DNA from: Dehalococcoidia bacterium | GTDB lineage: Bacteria > Chloroflexota > Dehalococcoidia > Dehalococcoidales > Fen-1064 | DNA length: 6,448 bases | Direction: 5' to 3' | Assembly (NCBI GenBank): GCA_011192055.1 | Contig: DUES01000013.1 | Location: 1-6,448 of the forward strand | In this document: in pieces, positions 5,619-6,448 of the stretch | Numbering within the stretch: position 1 is the first letter of the stretch | How the letters are laid out: every line of letters starts with the position of its first letter | Program-made: the position numbers and the translations under genes | The notes under the pieces: generated by a model | The model's input: only the letters and a program-made list of their open reading frames with translations | Told to the model about the DNA's origin: nothing | Databases searched by the model: none

Positions 5619-6448
5619 TCAAACGGCACTTGTCCTGAACCGCCACACGGCAATGATGCCGAATACCAGCGCAAAGACCACCAGGGCCAGCATCTCCGGT
5701 ACGGCGGAATTAAAATCCCCCCCGAAGACCATCAGCTTGTTAAAACCGGCGTTTGCCCAGCCATGGGGCGTTATTTTTGCCAGGCCCTGCATCCACTGGG
5801 GCAGAATGAAGAGGGGCCACCAACAGCCGCCCAGCGGCGCCATTATCAATGCGGCCAGCGTCCCTATCGAACCTGCGGCACGCTCCGTCTTGACCAGCGT
5901 GGCCAGCATCAGACCAAATGCTGCCGACATTATTGCCATCAGTAGGGACAGCACTACAACACCTGCCGGGGCAATCCCCAGGTCCATGTTAAAAGCCAGC
6001 AGGCCCACCGTCCAGAAAATAACTATCTGGATAACTCCCTTAGCGGCAGTACCGATAAATATCCCCCCGAGCAGCGTCTCCTGCTTTACCGAACTGGACA
6101 ACAACCGCTCCAGGGTGTTGTTCTGCCGTTCACGGACAATAATCGCCGCTGACTGTGCCGCAGCAAAGAACACGAACATCACCAGGTAGCCGGGTATTAC
6201 GTAATTGGTAGGCTGCTCCGCTACCACCTCACCTACTTTTTCCCGGGACAACCGTATCAGGGACGTCTCTGCAGAGGAATCACTTGGTTCTGCCAGTGAA
6301 CCCATGATAATCTGCCCTATATCCGAAATCTCCCCGGTAGCCATTCCCTGTTCCACCAGCAGACCGACAACGGTACTGGTAACGACTTGTTGCGCGCCTA
6401 CCCGGGAAGCAATGGAGTTTGCCAGTCCGTAGAGGGCTGCCCGTTTAC
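5619..6448 (-). CDS. ABC-2 type exporter permease, 5' end beyond the window
   Basis: The frame stays open from its stop at 5621-5619 to the right edge, so the gene is partial; 275 residues are visible. It is the membrane subunit of an ABC exporter (ABC-2 family, like those for drugs, ions or lipids) and needs an ATPase partner, probably encoded to the right. The visible part starts with a soluble, probably extracytoplasmic region (residues 1-80). About five membrane spans follow (roughly 82-104, 128-152, 161-184, 194-216, 250-269). Between the first two lies VRERQNNTLERLLSSSV (104-120), the cytoplasmic coupling region typical of the family. PLGGCWWPLFILPQW (204-218) and ITPHGWANAGF (225-235) are the conserved C-terminal signatures. 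Roughly 100 N-terminal residues, including a first span, are expected outside. An internal GTG at 6356 is not the start because the homologous-looking frame continues upstream. Substrate unknown. Confidence 0.9.
   Translation of the reverse strand, partial: KRAALYGLANSIASRVGAQQVVTSTVVGLLVEQGMATGEISDIGQIIMGSLAEPSDSSAETSLIRLSREKVGEVVAEQPTNYVIPGYLVMFVFFAAAQSAAIIVRERQNNTLERLLSSSVKQETLLGGIFIGTAAKGVIQIVIFWTVGLLAFNMDLGIAPAGVVVLSLLMAIMSAAFGLMLATLVKTERAAGSIGTLAALIMAPLGGCWWPLFILPQWMQGLAKITPHGWANAGFNKLMVFGGDFNSAVPEMLALVVFALVFGIIAVWRFRTSAV

Noticed and set aside
5653..6189. 178-residue open frame opposite the ABC permease gene
   Set aside because: The opposite strand has membrane spans and ABC-2 signatures. 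This frame has no plausible ribosome site or domain.
5619..6356. Complete 245-residue permease starting at the GTG at 6356
   Set aside because: The frame continues open to the window edge, and an ABC-2 permease needs an N-terminal span and a larger extracytoplasmic part upstream.

Overview
The window is ordinary bacterial chromosome, moderately GC-rich. It has strong AGGAGG-type ribosome binding sites, frequent GTG/TTG starts and sigma-70-like promoters. A pair of PAC2-family genes, a RecN of standard architecture and dispersed GTCATTGCGA...GAAGCAATCT palindromes together suggest an uncultured Chloroflexota of the Dehalococcoidia type. That placement rests on recalled family distribution, not on a search, and is moderate at best.

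Layout: (1) Bases 26-201 hold four copies of a palindromic repeat in alternating orientation. (2) A candidate promoter lies at 218-246, followed by a plus-strand gene (315-968) for a soluble acidic protein of unknown function. (3) Convergent to it is a minus-strand block, in transcription order: an alpha/beta hydrolase (3661-2807), then two tandem PAC2-family genes (2717-1815 and 1818-988) that overlap by ATGA. The PAC2 pair has its own good promoter (2756-2784) in the gap behind the hydrolase. (4) A divergent intergenic region (3662-3812) carries a hydrolase promoter with a perfect TTGACA box and a weaker candidate for recN. (5) recN (3813-5549) is complete and encodes the SMC-like DNA repair ATPase. 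(6) Convergent to recN, at the right edge, is the 3' part of an ABC-2 exporter permease gene whose start lies beyond the window.

The only clear functional unit is the PAC2 pair: two diverged paralogues, translationally coupled, probably forming a heteromer. Neither has a C-terminal HbYX proteasome-docking motif and no proteasome gene is visible, so the substrate of this predicted assembly-chaperone-like complex is open. The hydrolase may be co-transcribed with the pair. RecN and the exporter are unrelated neighbours. No CRISPR array, phage, transposase, tRNA or rRNA was found. The most unusual non-coding signal is the repeat cluster, where one copy shows a paired two-base change that keeps its internal arms complementary.
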